Positions 32,456 through 44,294 of a DNA stretch of 64,000 nucleotides are shown piece by piece. Where the stretch lies: positions 620,001 through 684,000 of the forward strand of contig JAJNNX010000015.1 of NCBI GenBank assembly GCA_023159155.1, given 5' to 3'. A program made the translations under genes and the position numbers. The notes beneath the pieces are model-generated. The model ran no database searches, had not been told where the DNA came from, and saw nothing but the letters and a program-made list of their open reading frames with translations. The DNA comes from Ustulina deusta. Lineage: Eukaryota; Ascomycota; Sordariomycetes; Xylariales; Xylariaceae. The first letter of the stretch is position 1; each line of letters begins with the position of its first letter.

Positions 32456-33634
32456 CTAAGAGGGGGCGACCAGCAAGCCTTCTCGAATGCGTTGGTTGTC
32501 GAGGTGTCTGTTAACCGCCCCGAGAACAATCTTCAAGATGACATCGGCTGTGAGCTGACCGCTCTCTCCAGACAGCTGCTCGTAGGTAACACAATCCACC
32601 ATGTCGCGGAGCTCCTTTCCCCTGCGGTACTTCCCTAAGCCATCGTCGAGCTCGCGTAAGTGGCGAGCAGCCCATTCATCCTTGCCGACCTGGAAGAACT
32701 GCACACCAAGTTGGTGGTACGGAGCGGAGAGGGCGTCGAGTCTCTCAGCTTGTTTGATCAAACTATCCCTAAGAGCGTCTTTGTCACTGGCTTCCCCGTC
32801 GGTAATGACGATGATATTAAGGGGTTTAGGAGGCTTCTGGCCTCTGGCCTCATGCGCCTCATAGCAGTTGACGTACGTTTCCATGATTTCTCCTAGACGC
32901 CTCCCGGTAGGTGTGTTGAGCATAGGCCTTCTGCTGTCGAATACCGTCCTGACGTCATTCGCATCTCCAACGCCGACGTAGGCATGGCTAGCCTTTCCTT
33001 CTTCCGCAATAGCTGCCTTGCTCCAACCGGGCTCATTCTGGTGGGGGTCGTCGAAAAGGTGTAGGTGGTAAGGATCATTAAGAAAGTAGATATCGACGCC
33101 GTCCTGGTCGTACCGCATACAAATCGGCACGATTTGCTCGATGACGTTCCTAGTTTGCTCCCATCTACTGAGTTCGCCTGCCCTCAATCTCGAGTCACCC
33201 CTATCGTTCCATGTCATCGAGCTGGAGTCGTCAATGAGAAAGACGGTGTCGAATTCGGCTAGGAATCTGAATTTGTCGATTTCCGAGGGGCCCCGTAAGC
33301 GACTGTAGAGACTCTGGGTACGGGGAGGGGCCGTTTGCACCGGAGCATCGTGCGCACTGTGGCTCGAACCGTCGGCTGCTGCCACAGTGTACGCGGGTGG
33401 TGGGCCAAGATTGGAGGAAGCGAGACGCTCGGCAAGGGCCTCGGTGTCCTTCTCGCCTTTGGTGCCTTTCTCAGATTTCCTACCTTTGCCACTGACTGCT
33501 CTTCGGACGGACTGAAGGCCACCGGAGAGCGAGAACGAGGAGCGCTTGTCGCTGGTGGAGTCAGGAGGATTTAACATCTGATCTGCTGACCTGGGCATCT
33601 TGAAAGTGCAGTGGCCGGCGTCTGGCGCTGCCAA
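32456..33634 (-). CDS. von Willebrand factor type A (vWA) domain protein
   Basis: A single exon of 392 aa; an internal ATG at 33598 (MPRSADQML) is an alternative and perhaps better start. The first 120 residues are disordered, with basic and Ser/Pro-rich stretches. Residues about 125-340 form a vWA fold: FDTVFLIDDSSSMTW carries the D-x-S-x-S metal site (MIDAS), and LNIIVITDGEASDKDAL carries the later Asp of the site. The last part, LRELDDGLGKYRRGKELRDM, is typical of fungal cytoplasmic vWA proteins. There is no signal peptide or membrane anchor. The domain usually mediates metal-dependent protein binding. The biological role in filamentous fungi is not known to me. Confidence 0.85.
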   Translation of the reverse strand: MAAPDAGHCTFKMPRSADQMLNPPDSTSDKRSSFSLSGGLQSVRRAVSGKGRKSEKGTKGEKDTEALAERLASSNLGPPPAYTVAAADGSSHSAHDAPVQTAPPRTQSLYSRLRGPSEIDKFRFLAEFDTVFLIDDSSSMTWNDRGDSRLRAGELSRWEQTRNVIEQIVPICMRYDQDGVDIYFLNDPYHLHLFDDPHQNEPGWSKAAIAEEGKASHAYVGVGDANDVRTVFDSRRPMLNTPTGRRLGEIMETYVNCYEAHEARGQKPPKPLNIIVITDGEASDKDALRDSLIKQAERLDALSAPYHQLGVQFFQVGKDEWAARHLRELDDGLGKYRRGKELRDMVDCVTYEQLSGESGQLTADVILKIVLGAVNRHLDNQRIREGLLVAPS

Positions 33635-35074
33635 ATGTACCTTGGTTCTGCGGTGTCGATAGAATGCGTGTTTGTATGTGTGGTTGGTATTTCGGAGAGG
33701 GGGAATATCCTCGAAACCCTAAGAAGGGTGATGGGAGAGAGCTGGGGGGTATTTGGGGCAAGGGGAACCTAGGTAGGTAGGTATCCGGGTTGGTCCAACG
33801 ACGGGGCGGATGACTGCGTTTGTTTATTTAAATCTCTCTGCTCTTTGTTTGTAAAAGCTCGGATGTCCGGTGCTGGTTGGTAGAGGTAATCGCTAGGATG
33901 CCGGTAATCAAGGGAACTAAGTAGGTACCTAGGGAGGTGCCTATGTACATAAGGTAAGGTAGGAACCTAATGGAAGGCAGGTTGTTTGTGACTTCCAAGG
34001 TTGTTGGATTGCTGGTCCCTTACATCAACCATGCTAAGTTAAGTAGGTTAAGTAGGTAGCCAGGCCGCGGTATCGCCCATCCATATATACTTCCACATGC
34101 GTACAAATAAGGTGTTTGCAGACCAACGACCATCATGTGAAGGCAAGTGTATTGATCAAAACGTCCCAGTAGGTTGAACTTACTACCGCGATCATATGGA
34201 CGCCTTTGATTATGCCTATCTTTACTAGATGAAAATGGGGGAGCATCCATCCATTGTTCTCATCGATGTTTGAAAAGTCACGGGAGAACGAGAGAGAGAG
34301 CGCCGCATGGAGCATGGGTCAGATGCACGACATGCATGTGGCAGTGCAGTGCAGCTTCAGCCCCAGGCATAAAATAAAACAGCGATAAAACAGAGCATAG
34401 CCCCCGCCACCGGGTTGACTTCTCCACGGCTGTGGTGGGGCAGGTGATGGTCTAGGGAGGTACCGATATTGCAATAATGGGCACTCTTCCCCACCCCCAA
34501 TGCCCCTAATCCCGGCCGCACGCGATCGGGCATATTCAGCCCCCAAACTCCGCCCAGCATTCAAACGAAATGAACCACGGGTCACAGGCATGGGGCTCAA
34601 ACACCTATCTCGGTATAGCCACGAGGCTGGATGGGCTATAATCCGAACCTCGCGCCATCCCCTCGGTAGCATTCATGGCGAGGCTGTTGAGAAGGCTCTT
34701 AAGTTGGAAAAGCTTGAGTCTTACCATATTTCTTACTGGAATACTGCCTTGCTTAATTGAGCATGTGGAAAGTTCCATTGGGGCCATTGCTATCAAGCGA
34801 GGGCGCAGGGGGCGAGGGGGCGAGGGGGAAAAGGCCCGAGACATATAGTACCTAGTGCACACGTGGAAACACGGCTGCGTCTAGAACATTGACGCTCGTT
34901 TCTATCTGGCTTCTTGTATAGGTAGCTAGCTATAATACATATACATAGGCTGCCGAGTCCGGGATTCGGAGCCGATATCTCCATAGCCGTAGAGGATCGC
35001 CGAGCGCAAACTAGTGCTTCCAGAATACCTACTGGTATTGTATTACATGATTATCACAATTCATCCCATCATCG
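33635..35074. other. Intergenic region, vWA promoter / ysh1 3' side
   Basis: 1440 bases. CCTAGGTAGGTAGGTA-type repeats occur at 33766-33784, at 33918-33972 and around 34033-34060. A GC-rich run GGCGAGGGGGCGAGGGGG lies at 34809-34828. ORFs at 34319-34862 on both strands have no features. No gene is called. Confidence 0.5.
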
Positions 35075-38057
35075 TTACGCCCAGAGCGGAGCTGTGACCT
35101 CAACTGCTCGTTCTACAATTGCCTTGACTCTATCCGCCAACACCTTCTGACTGCATTCGACTTCGAGGTCTTCCAGCCAGACCGTGGCTATCATTTTATC
35201 CACCGCGATGGTAATGCCTGGCACCGGGATGCCAATTTTATGCAGCCGTTCTAGCTCTGTCTTTTGTCGCAGCTCAAGGAGCCGCTCTTCCTCTTCTTCA
35301 TCGTCCGAGAGCTCCATGGATGCGTCTGAGTCTGCGCCATCGTCTCCGCCGATTTTCCTCGGCTTCTTGTCTCTGGCCAAAGGCGGTAATTTGGGGGTCG
35401 CCACGGGCGTCACGGCATCCGCGCCAAACTGTGCCTCTAGGAAAAGGAACAACCGTTCTAGTCTCTCCTGAGGCGTCAGACTCGCGTGAGGATTGCGCAA
35501 AGGGAGCTCATGGCCGTGGGAGTGAGAATGAGAATGCTTGCTGGCAGACCCTATTTGTTTTATTAGCCATCGGATATTATGAATAACCATAAACGACCTA
35601 CTCTTGACAGCAGCAGGACTGCTTTCGGTTGACAATAAGACTGCCATGACGGCGTCGGCTATGCCGTCGTTCAGCATATTTCCCTCCCATTCTAGTTCCA
35701 CTTCTCCGTTACTACGATATCGGACCGTTACACAACCCATAACCAAGTAGGCAGCCACAACATGAGCTACCTCTTCGTCTACATCCGTCGTCTCATCCTT
35801 CCCGTTCGTCGTGTCACTACTGTCGCTTGTCTTTTTAAACTTCGTTTCAGGGAGTTCCTCGATGGTGCCAAAGGTGCTCTCTAACGCCCATTTGATGAGG
35901 TCGATCCCCGCAGCACTAAGTGTTAATCTTTGTCGACAGGCAATTGTGGACGTTGTCAGACCCGCATACTCCCGTAAGTCCTCTGGGTCCATTAACGACA
36001 TTTTGAAGTCGTTTTGAACGATAACGCCGGCTACCAGTTCCGCTTCAGAGCCCTCGGGAGAGGTTAAGTGCCCGGGAGGTGGAATGGACGCAAGCTTGCC
36101 AACGACTTTGGCGACCTTGTCTGTCTTGAACGGGATCCGGAGCTCTTCACAATTTCGCGGACTGTACACTTTGGCTTTATCCTTATCAGTCTTGTTGGCA
36201 TTGAGCGAGAGTAGTTTAGATTTCAGTCGCATCATGTTGTGCTGCTCCCCGTGAACCAAGATCTCATTTCAGTTAGCCTTAGCATGGATATCGCGTGTGA
36301 ATAGGACTTACGACGACGGGGGCGGCAATCTCTTCAATGAACTCTCTATTCTCTTGGCCGTCAACATGGGCGGCGAATGAGTACTCTGCAACACTACACC
36401 TCCGAGGTATCATGATTTTTTCGCTGTCCGCACCCGGAGCTCTCCTGATGGCATTAGTATTGCGAGACATGACAGCTTGAATCTGATCTGGCTCCTGGAC
36501 AATGTGCTTCGCCATGGTGCCTTCAACACTGTAACCCGTTATGATGACACCGTTCTTGTCGCTTGGCGCCCATCTCTCTAAGAGCTCCCGACTGACGCCA
36601 TTCTGCAGCATACCTGGACTGGCTAGCATGACGCAACCACCAACATCATCGAACCTGTCTAAACTCTTAAGAGATCGGACATAATTGAAGTCCCAGGGAC
36701 CCCCTTTTCCACCACCCTCTCCGGCAGCTTCTGCCTCGGCCATGCGTTCTCGGAATAGGCGTTTGATGTTATCATTCATGGCACCAACATACGTCTGGTA
36801 TACGACCATGCACTTTCGGGCAAGGTTGCTGGCATAATAGATGGGGAACCTCTGGAACTCTGTATGCTTTCCCCAATATTCGTCAAGGATTAACATTAAC
36901 TCTTGTGCCCGACCGAGCGCGAACACGGGCATGAGGACGCGGCCGCCTCGGTTGAGAATGTTAGTGACGGATTTCATGAGGGCTTGCTCTCTTTCCAGGC
37001 GAGGAACGTGCGTCGACACGCCGTATGTCGATTCGGTGATGAGCACGTCAACCTTGACGCCTCGAGGCACCTCGGCCGAGATTAGATGTCGATCTTGCTC
37101 TCTGGAGTAGTCTCCGGTAAATAAGATGTTGAGACCGGCAATCTCAATCAAGAACATAGCGGCACCTAACACATGACCAGCAGGGTAAGGGGTAATACGG
37201 ATGGATGAAATTGTATGAGTAGTGTGGTAGTCAATGGCCTCGATCTGGGGAAAACTGTTGATGTGGTCTTGTTCAGTGTAGACGGGCTGTGAGGCTGAAT
37301 GTGACGACGTGTTGCCAACTCTTATGCTGTCTTGGATCAGCCACTTGTAGATGGCCTTGGTGGGATGGGTCATAAAGACCCTGCCTCTAAAGTTGGTTTT
37401 GGTCAAGACATAGGGAAGAGACGCAGCATGGTCAACGTGAAAACTTGGAGCCTCGTTAGCATAAACTTGATCGAATTCTCCACGGTACAAGGGTCATGGA
37501 GATCAGAGCATTGTCTTCACGGTCATGAGGGCTACTATCGGTTGAGAGATGAACAGAGAGTTTGTATTGATAGCTGGATACGGGATACATGAAGGAGATG
37601 CTTAGATAGCCATGCACAAAACTTGGTCACGCGCGCATGGTCCCCTTTTAGGTGCGAGTAGACTGGATGTTCTCCCTTGATTGCAACCGATAGCGCCAAG
37701 GACTCTTTACAACTACAGAGGAAATACGCTTGGGATACTTACTGGCTGATAAGAAGCACGTCGACAGTGCTGAGATCGAAATCGTCAAAGAACGGGAGCG
37801 AGGCGAGGCCGTCGTAGGCCGGGTGCTGACCAGCATCCAGCTTCAAGCGCAGGCATTAGCTCCGTGCCTCACTCCAACTCAGCCACCGGATAGCGAGAAC
37901 GTACCATGACCGTCTTCCCCTTGTATTGGATGATGTGACAGGATCGTCCAACCTCGTTTCCGCCACCCAGGCAGAGAAACATCAGCTCGTCGGATGGGTC
38001 GACAGGTTCTTCCGAAGCGGACACGGCCATTGCCGACGCTTTGCGCTTGGACGCCAT
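35075..38057 (-). CDS. ysh1: Ysh1/CPSF73, endonuclease of the pre-mRNA cleavage and polyadenylation factor
   Basis: Five exons (38057-37905, 37840-37743, 37443-36312, 36262-35602, 35550-35075; introns of 64, 299, 49 and 51 nt) give 839 aa. Exon 2 carries [20 protein letters not shown]. The splice into exon 3 restores the metallo-beta-lactamase motif [14 protein letters not shown]. Further motifs are [23 protein letters not shown], the beta-CASP segment [20 protein letters not shown] and SGYSVEGT-like [11 protein letters not shown]. The C-terminal domain (exons 4-5) includes a His-rich stretch and an acidic stretch before the conserved end. Ysh1 cuts pre-mRNA at the poly(A) site, with two zinc ions held by these His and Asp residues. 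The last intron (51 nt) is in frame and stop-free, so exon 4-5 joining is inferred from its GTAGGT donor, GGCTAAT branch and ATAG acceptor. Confidence 0.94.
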
Positions 38058-39317
38058 CGTGTTCCCCTCTCCTTGCTAGCCCATCTACCGATGACTGAGA
38101 ATTGACGGTCAGCAGAAGCAGGTCTCGATAGACATAGAACGGGGCGGTCGTGTTGCGGCGGTCGGATTCGGGTCGTAAACTTTAACAAAGCTGGCAGTGG
38201 AATCGGCGCATTTTCTAGTGCATCTTAAGGTGGAAGAATTGGTTGATGCTTGACAACAAAGCTGACAAGGACGCAGTAGAATGATTGTTGTAGTGAAATC
38301 GACAAGGCTGACTGACATGCCTGTCGAAATCCTGAACAGACGCGTTTGGGAAGTCCTTTAATTCAAGTACCTACTTTGTTACATAACCTTACTTACTACA
38401 TAAAAATACCGTGGACCTGTGCCCAGAGGTGTAAGACCCTGGATACATAAGTAAATACCTTACAGGCTGGTGCAGGCGCCTGTGGGAGATGGTACCCAGT
38501 GCCCCCAGGAACTGCATCCATGTGGATAATGAACTGTATTAAAGTGGAGACTATATCAGTCCCGAGGTACCTAGGTAACTATATGCCTCCCATTATGTAA
38601 TCCATACATAAGGTAGGCACTACAGATTGAGGTGGGTACCTGCCTAGGCACCTCCTTCTCCTGGTCACTAGACTACCTAGCCTTGCAGTCTTGGAGACTC
38701 CCTAAGTATCTACCTAACCTACCTAATCCTAGGTACCTCCTACTATTTCGGTTAGAGGTGCAGGTGCAGCAGAGTTGGGGTCACGTCGCAAGAGGCTCCA
38801 AGGCGCGATAAGGTCCGTGCACTACTACACCAAAGATTTCCAATCGGGGGAGCTTTCTCTATGAACCTAGCGGCGTGCCAGAACCAGCGTGCTCCTCACC
38901 TCTACATCCAACATCGCCACCGCCGAATACCATCGTAACCTGTTGCGCGCCACCCCGCGCCAACCGCTCTTCGCGTCGCCGATTGCCTTACCTGCCGTCT
39001 GGGTTCCGACACGCAGATAACTAGTCGTTGCATGATTCGGTCGGCGAGAGCGAGAACCGTACGCTGCTGCGGCACTCCTCGTTGCTGTCGGATGGGTGTT
39101 GTCCAGTCCAGCGTGACAGGCCGTGAGCCTGTGCCTGTCCAGTCGTGGTGACTGCTCCGACGCTCTCCTCCACGGGCTTCGAGCCTTGAGGCTGTGCTCC
39201 TGCCTCTGGATTCTTGCGCTTCTCCCGGTCCCTAACCGCACCGGCCTTTATCGTCCACCGCAACAGCGTGCAACGCGACGCCGATTGATTCCATCCACCC
39301 GTCATCGCTCAGTCGCC
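38058..39317. promoter_or_regulatory. Divergent promoter region, ysh1 / taf4
   Basis: 1260 bases between two divergent genes of RNA polymerase II gene expression. Between 38363 and 38745 lies one of the densest fields of TACCTAGGTA/TACCTAACC repeats in the window, with an exact palindrome at 38568-38577. The sequence close to taf4 is GC-rich and without repeats. Confidence 0.55.
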
Positions 39318-41394
39318 ATGTCGCATCCTCAGTCGAGCCTTGCTCAGAGGCAGTTTTCGTCGCCTCAAGCATCCTCACCATCTCCGAACAACGCCACAGT
39401 GGCCGGCGGCTTCTCGTTGCCTCCGTCCAAGCGACCCAAGATGTCTTCCGCACTTCCGCATCCGCAGCCGAATTCGCCATATGGCAACTCAACACCCTAT
39501 GCTGCAAGTCCAACATCTGGGGCCGCAACACCGACAGCAACAGGCCTACCATCACCGGCTCTCCCAGTAAATATGGCAAGTACCGCTGCTGCTTCTGCTC
39601 AGGCCCCCCACAGCCAATACAATTCCTCACACCAACTAAACGGCCGCTTTGCGTCGATGACACAAAGTCCCATACCTACGCCTTCGCAACTGCCTGTTCA
39701 GCCGTTGCACCAATCTTTTCAATCTTCTCAATCTCCTCAGTCGCCACACCAAACTCTTACTCCCACTACTAACCATACTCAATCACAATACTCCCAAGCC
39801 CAGCTTGCGCCAATGAACCCTTCAAACAATATGCCAGCAGCTGGCAATATGGGACCGCCAGCGATCCATTCCTCCGCCTCTTTTCAAGCTGCGAACGACG
39901 TGGCCAGGCAACCAACGCGGCCCGTCCCTTCGAAGGGCATGGTGTATGAGATGAATGATATGCTGATGGGCACTGGTATCGATCTGGATGAAGAGGCAGA
40001 ATACATGAATAACCTAGAAACGAGAACAGGGTTTTCACACCTGCCTGCCGGCGGAAAGGATAGTTTCTACGGAGCTGGCCCGGCCAATCAACCGCCCGAG
40101 CCCAACGATGCTAAATCTCAAGAAGAGTACGCCGCTCTCCAGGCTGACCGTGCCTGGAACGAGGCAGCCCATAGGTTGGCTGTAACGCGAAGTCAGGAAA
40201 TGCGCCACAACTTGTTAGAACCGGGCGTCCTTCATAAGCGGATACATGATGTAGCCCAAAAATTCGGTCTCAGTCTCAATGTGGACATTAAGCCAGATGG
40301 CAAGAGCCAGTATTTCGGGAAATTCTCTCAGCCTCCCGAGTTTCCTAAGCCCGAGTTGAAGATAGTATTTCAATCCGACGCAGACGGCACAAGCACAATG
40401 GTTAAGACATTGGGATCATTTATTCCCAAGGATTCATTTTTGGTCGACCAGATCGCGCTGCTGTCGATAGGGACAAAGGAGCGTCTACGAGACTTACTCA
40501 GCGAGGCAAATAAAATTGCCGAAACGCGCCAGAGGAGCTCACATGGTACTGTCCCTACTGAATGGGCTGACGCGGCGGCATCACCCTCACAAAAAGTGAA
40601 TGGTGTACTTTCTGAGGGCACGCGAATAGGGACAGAGAGTGCAGTTAGCCCTCGCACCAATCTACTCAAGCGTATGAAAGCATTATGATGGACGCGTGAG
40701 CTTATGTTGGTTGACACGTTTTCTAGGGCCATTAGAAGAAATTAACAACGGACTGCCTACACCAGTCTCCGAGGCACCTACGCCAAATTATCTCATTGAG
40801 AGTCTACTTGAATTCGGGAAGCGGTCGCAGAGCGCAGAAGAAGGTCGCTTAAGGAAACGGCAGAAGAGGCTCGAGAAATCAGCCGAGAAGGATAAGGAGG
40901 GAGCAGAGGCTGGTTCACGAAGCGGGTCCGCCGCCCCTGGTACTCCAGGTTCTATCGCACCCGACGGGGGAGATGCCAAGGCGTTGTCCAAGAAAGAAGG
41001 CAAGAAGGCGGCAGCGAAGGCGGCAGAAAGTAGCAGCGGGACAACGGTAAACGCAACACTCAGCATATTCACCGGAGGGAAAAAGAAAAAATATTCGTGG
41101 ATGAATTCTGGTGCTGGCAGTGGGGCTAGCACTCCTAGGTCTCAGGGTACTTCCGGGGTTCCTTCTGGGGCCGGTAGCTCCGCTACTAAAGCTGGACGCG
41201 GCCCTCTCACCAGGGCCGGAGTTGCATATCTAGGACAGTTTCGCGAGGACTCGGAGAAGGGCAAGAATATCCAACTGCGAGATTGGATCGTCGTTCTCGA
41301 AGACCGGGGGTTGGACCCGCGAAGCTTACAAATAGCCTATGACAAGGTTGACAAATCAGACGCTGGCGACAAAATAACCACGGAGAAGTCATAA
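39318..41394 (+). CDS. taf4: TFIID subunit Taf4
   Basis: Exons 39318-40671 and 40727-41394 (55-nt intron, C|GTATGA to TTCTAG|GG) give 673 aa. The start MSHPQSSLAQRQF follows GTCGCC. Residues 1-200 are low-complexity, rich in Pro, Ser, Gln and Asn. The conserved part begins near MVYEMNDMLMGTGIDLDEEA with a histone-fold-like segment NLLEPGVLHKRIHDVAQKFG. The second exon gives PLEEINNGLPTPVSEAPTPN, a basic stretch, and the C-terminal TAF4 block with GPLTRAGVAYLGQFR and NIQLRDWIVVLEDRGLDPRS. Taf4 pairs with Taf12 through histone folds and is a core scaffold of TFIID. The donor GTATGA is weaker than the window's usual GTNNGT, but the joined frame restores family sequence. Confidence 0.9.
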
Positions 41395-42589
41395 CGACAG
41401 AGATGCTCTTCTCAGGCGAGGGACCCAAATATGAAGGGACTCTAGTCATCTCAACAACTGGTTCTACCACTGGCCCTGACCGTGAAACAACCATCAACTC
41501 CACAAATGGAGCACACTGCACACGGCACACGGCCCGCATATCTTGCTAAACTGTATTGAATATCTGTTTCTTCTCATTCAGCCAGGCGTTGACACCACGG
41601 GGCATATGGGGGTAGGGTTCTTGGGCTTCTGCGTGTTGATTTTTCTCGCTTTTCTCGCCGTCAAGGGGACCGATGAGCGAGAGCACATAGTTATGCCAGG
41701 CACTTTCCCAGAGTGGCTAAAAAGAACGCCCAGCGATGATCTACTACGAATTGGCCTTCGACCGCCGCAAGCTCACGAGGACTCGGCACAGTCACTCACC
41801 CGGCCGGGGCTGCAGCGCTGCATTTTCTATTCTATGATAAAATTAGAATGTATGCAAACACATGGCCAATGCAGAAATATAATAAGCAAAACCAAAACCT
41901 GGATCTTGAGGCATGCATGCTGTGATATATGTGAAGTCTGCTCTGAGTCCTGTAAGCCTACGCGAAGGTGTTTGTTTCTGGTGCTGCTCGTTCAGCTGAC
42001 GAGGAGTGCATTGGAGTATGGAGAGTGTTTTCATAGTATCATTAGATTTGCCGGAGTTAACCTCGAGATTGGAGAGCCCCGACCCGACCTGATCTGATGA
42101 AGCCGATGATGATGATCTAATAACTTGTAAGCTGGACACTACCTTGTCGAGTACCCGCACTACTGGGGATGCCCGGCTTTCTGGACCCGCTATACAGGGG
42201 GTTTTCCCGTGCAAGTACCAGGTAGGTAGTCTTGCCTTGCATACACCGTAGCAAACGGAACTATCAACCAAGTCAATTACCGGTACCTGCCTATTCTATT
42301 TCCTCGACAACATGATTCCCACTCCGATAGGTTACAGGAACTGAAAAGGAACGGGTTTCATTGTAAGGCACTGGAAACCCCGAACGGAGGCACAGCGATC
42401 GGATACTACCTAGGTAGTTTGTACAGAAGAGGTGTCGACACAGTAGAAGCACAGTGGACGACTGTAACTACCTAGGTACCTAAGAGGCACTTAAGTAGGT
42501 ATGCTCTTATCCGCCCATTCTGTGTACTTTCGGGCCTCTACTTTTTCATTTCCTTTCCACAATAACAACACCTGAAGTCCTCTACCAGG
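41395..42589. other. Intergenic region, taf4 / F-box gene
   Basis: 1195 bases. A 184-aa ORF (41543-42097) starts just after taf4. Its composition is mixed and it lacks conserved motifs, so I treat it as 3' flank. Exact TACCTAGGTA palindromes lie at 42407-42416 and 42469-42478, within 200 bases of the F-box gene start. Confidence 0.5.
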
Positions 42590-43774
42590 ATGCCGGCAAC
42601 AAGAACCGCAACAATGAGCAACACGGCCTACAGTTTATTGGGAAAGTTGCACTCCTCCTCGCTTTTATTTTTTCACCTCCTCCAAAAAGACGACACGATT
42701 AAAGCTCCACAGGACGTATCGTGCTTAACAAACCTTCCCGTCGAGATCATCCTCCTTGTCTTGGATCATCTTGCGAGTGCCGATGCGGTATGCTTTGCCT
42801 TGGCCTGCAAAGCCATATTTTCCATATTACGCGCTCGTAAAGATGCCAGAAAAATAATGCAGCTCAATTCGCACGCGAAACAGATACTTCTAATGAGGCT
42901 AGAGAAAGACGTTCCAGGGCTGGTCTATCGCCCCTATTCGAACAAACTGGTGCCCTTCGACGGCGACGGCCAGATAGCTTTCAAAACGCCCTATCAAAAG
43001 GCACCAAGTGGCCAATTCTCATATTTCTCGCCCATGACTCGTTCACGCCACTGGGCAATAATAAATTATGAACAAACCCGGCTTGTCAGAAACTACCGAC
43101 TGTTTGGCCCCGGACATGGTGTGCCCCTGTGGTGTCTGTCTCACGAGGCAATGGGACCAACAACCCGCGTAAAACTCGTGGACGGGCAGTTAGAGAAGTA
43201 TTTCACAAATTGGCAGACAGCCAGATGGGTCGGTGATGACCTGCTTTTATCATGTACGCAAACGACCTATTTGAAGATACTGGAGGAAGGACAGGTTGAT
43301 GACAAGACTCTATGGAAGCTCATCGCCGGAACAAGTACTCCGATGTGCCACCATTGCGATAGCAACCACCCGTTCCATGCCGGCATACCTGCAGGCATCC
43401 CTCGACTTTTTGCAAGAATATCTGTGACCTCTTGCCGGAGTACGGGATCTTGCGGGTTTTGTGAGACTGACTGGGACGTTATAATCGCGTGGGACCATTT
43501 TCTAGTCAGCTTCGCTGTTAGGTATATAACATACCATGATCTAGGCAGCTGCTCTTTGCCCTTCGACCCGAAATGGGAGAGAATGACCAGCTTTGCGCTG
43601 GACTCACCAACGCGCGAAGGGCTTTGTGGTAACGTGAAGCGTCGGTGGAAAGAGGCAGTAGAGAAAGAGGTGGCGATGAACAGGTACTACGATGGTTGCA
43701 TGTTCATTCTCTCTATTTTTTCCATAACATCCTTGGCCCGCTTGCTACGATATAACATGACCACCAAAGTCTAG
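42590..43774 (+). CDS. F-box protein, substrate unknown
   Basis: A single exon of 394 aa (a second in-frame ATG lies 8 codons in). Residues about 45-85 are an F-box: LTNLPVEIILLVLDHLASADAV followed by CFALACKAIFSIL. Behind it lies a region without LRR, WD40 or other known repeats, containing Cys/His pairs (MCHHCDSNHPFH and CRSTGSCGFCETDW). The pattern is common in the large lineage-expanded F-box families of filamentous ascomycetes, whose members connect Skp1-Cul1 ligases with unknown targets. A hydrophobic C-terminal stretch (GCMFILSIFSITSLARLLRY) is unusual and could be a membrane anchor. Codon use is less GC-biased than in the nearby housekeeping genes. Confidence 0.82.
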   Translation: MPATRTATMSNTAYSLLGKLHSSSLLFFHLLQKDDTIKAPQDVSCLTNLPVEIILLVLDHLASADAVCFALACKAIFSILRARKDARKIMQLNSHAKQILLMRLEKDVPGLVYRPYSNKLVPFDGDGQIAFKTPYQKAPSGQFSYFSPMTRSRHWAIINYEQTRLVRNYRLFGPGHGVPLWCLSHEAMGPTTRVKLVDGQLEKYFTNWQTARWVGDDLLLSCTQTTYLKILEEGQVDDKTLWKLIAGTSTPMCHHCDSNHPFHAGIPAGIPRLFARISVTSCRSTGSCGFCETDWDVIIAWDHFLVSFAVRYITYHDLGSCSLPFDPKWERMTSFALDSPTREGLCGNVKRRWKEAVEKEVAMNRYYDGCMFILSIFSITSLARLLRYNMTTKV

Positions 43775-44294
43775 GACTGGTGCTAACACGATTCGAACTA
43801 CCTATACCCCTTTCACTGTGAACCAACATCTTCCCTCTGCAGTTTGCACTTTGATATATGCATCAACAGCCTGGGGAAGTAAACACGCTAAACCCGATTT
43901 GGCGGGTGTTAAAAAAAGGTGGTAACAATACCTGTATGTCCCGTTGTCCACCTAATTCGGATACATCTGCCGGCATCCCGAGTTACTTTATCTATGCGTA
44001 GATAGAGCTTCACCTGCAACGCGAAAAGACTTGGTCAACACACGGGTGCAAACTATCTAGTACTCGGAGAACGTAGTGATCCATTTTTTTTTCTTTATTA
44101 ATCAGTTCATTCCTGATTTAGTCCCTCATTTGGCGGTATCTCATCCCACGGCAGGACTCATTCTACGAGAACACCTGATCGATATAATAAGTAAGTCGTC
44201 AGGATGGCTAAGGCGGTAGGTTCCCTCAAGTGAAAAAAAAAAAAAAAAAAAAACATGGCTCGAGATATATAAAGTTGAATTATGAAGAGTAATA
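43775..44294. other. Intergenic region, F-box gene / Nit2-like gene
   Basis: 520 bases. An A22 homopolymer lies at 44233-44254, 40 bases upstream of the next start codon. The sequence around 44204-44230 resembles a tRNA D-arm, but no cloverleaf forms. I see no other feature. Confidence 0.5.
44233..44254. repeat. A22 homopolymer
   Basis: Twenty-two consecutive A bases lie 40 bases before the ATG of the Nit2-like gene. Poly(dA:dT) tracts exclude nucleosomes in fungal promoters; here the tract may instead lie in the 5' leader. Confidence 0.85.

Noticed and set aside
41543..42097. 184-aa ORF after taf4
   Set aside because: Composition and motifs are not protein-like, it overlaps an antisense ORF of 142 aa, and it begins right after the taf4 stop in what should be the 3' UTR.
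44195..44240. tRNA-like D-arm (GGATGGCTAAGGCGGTAGG)
   Set aside because: No anticodon or T-arm follows; the sequence runs into an A22 homopolymer.
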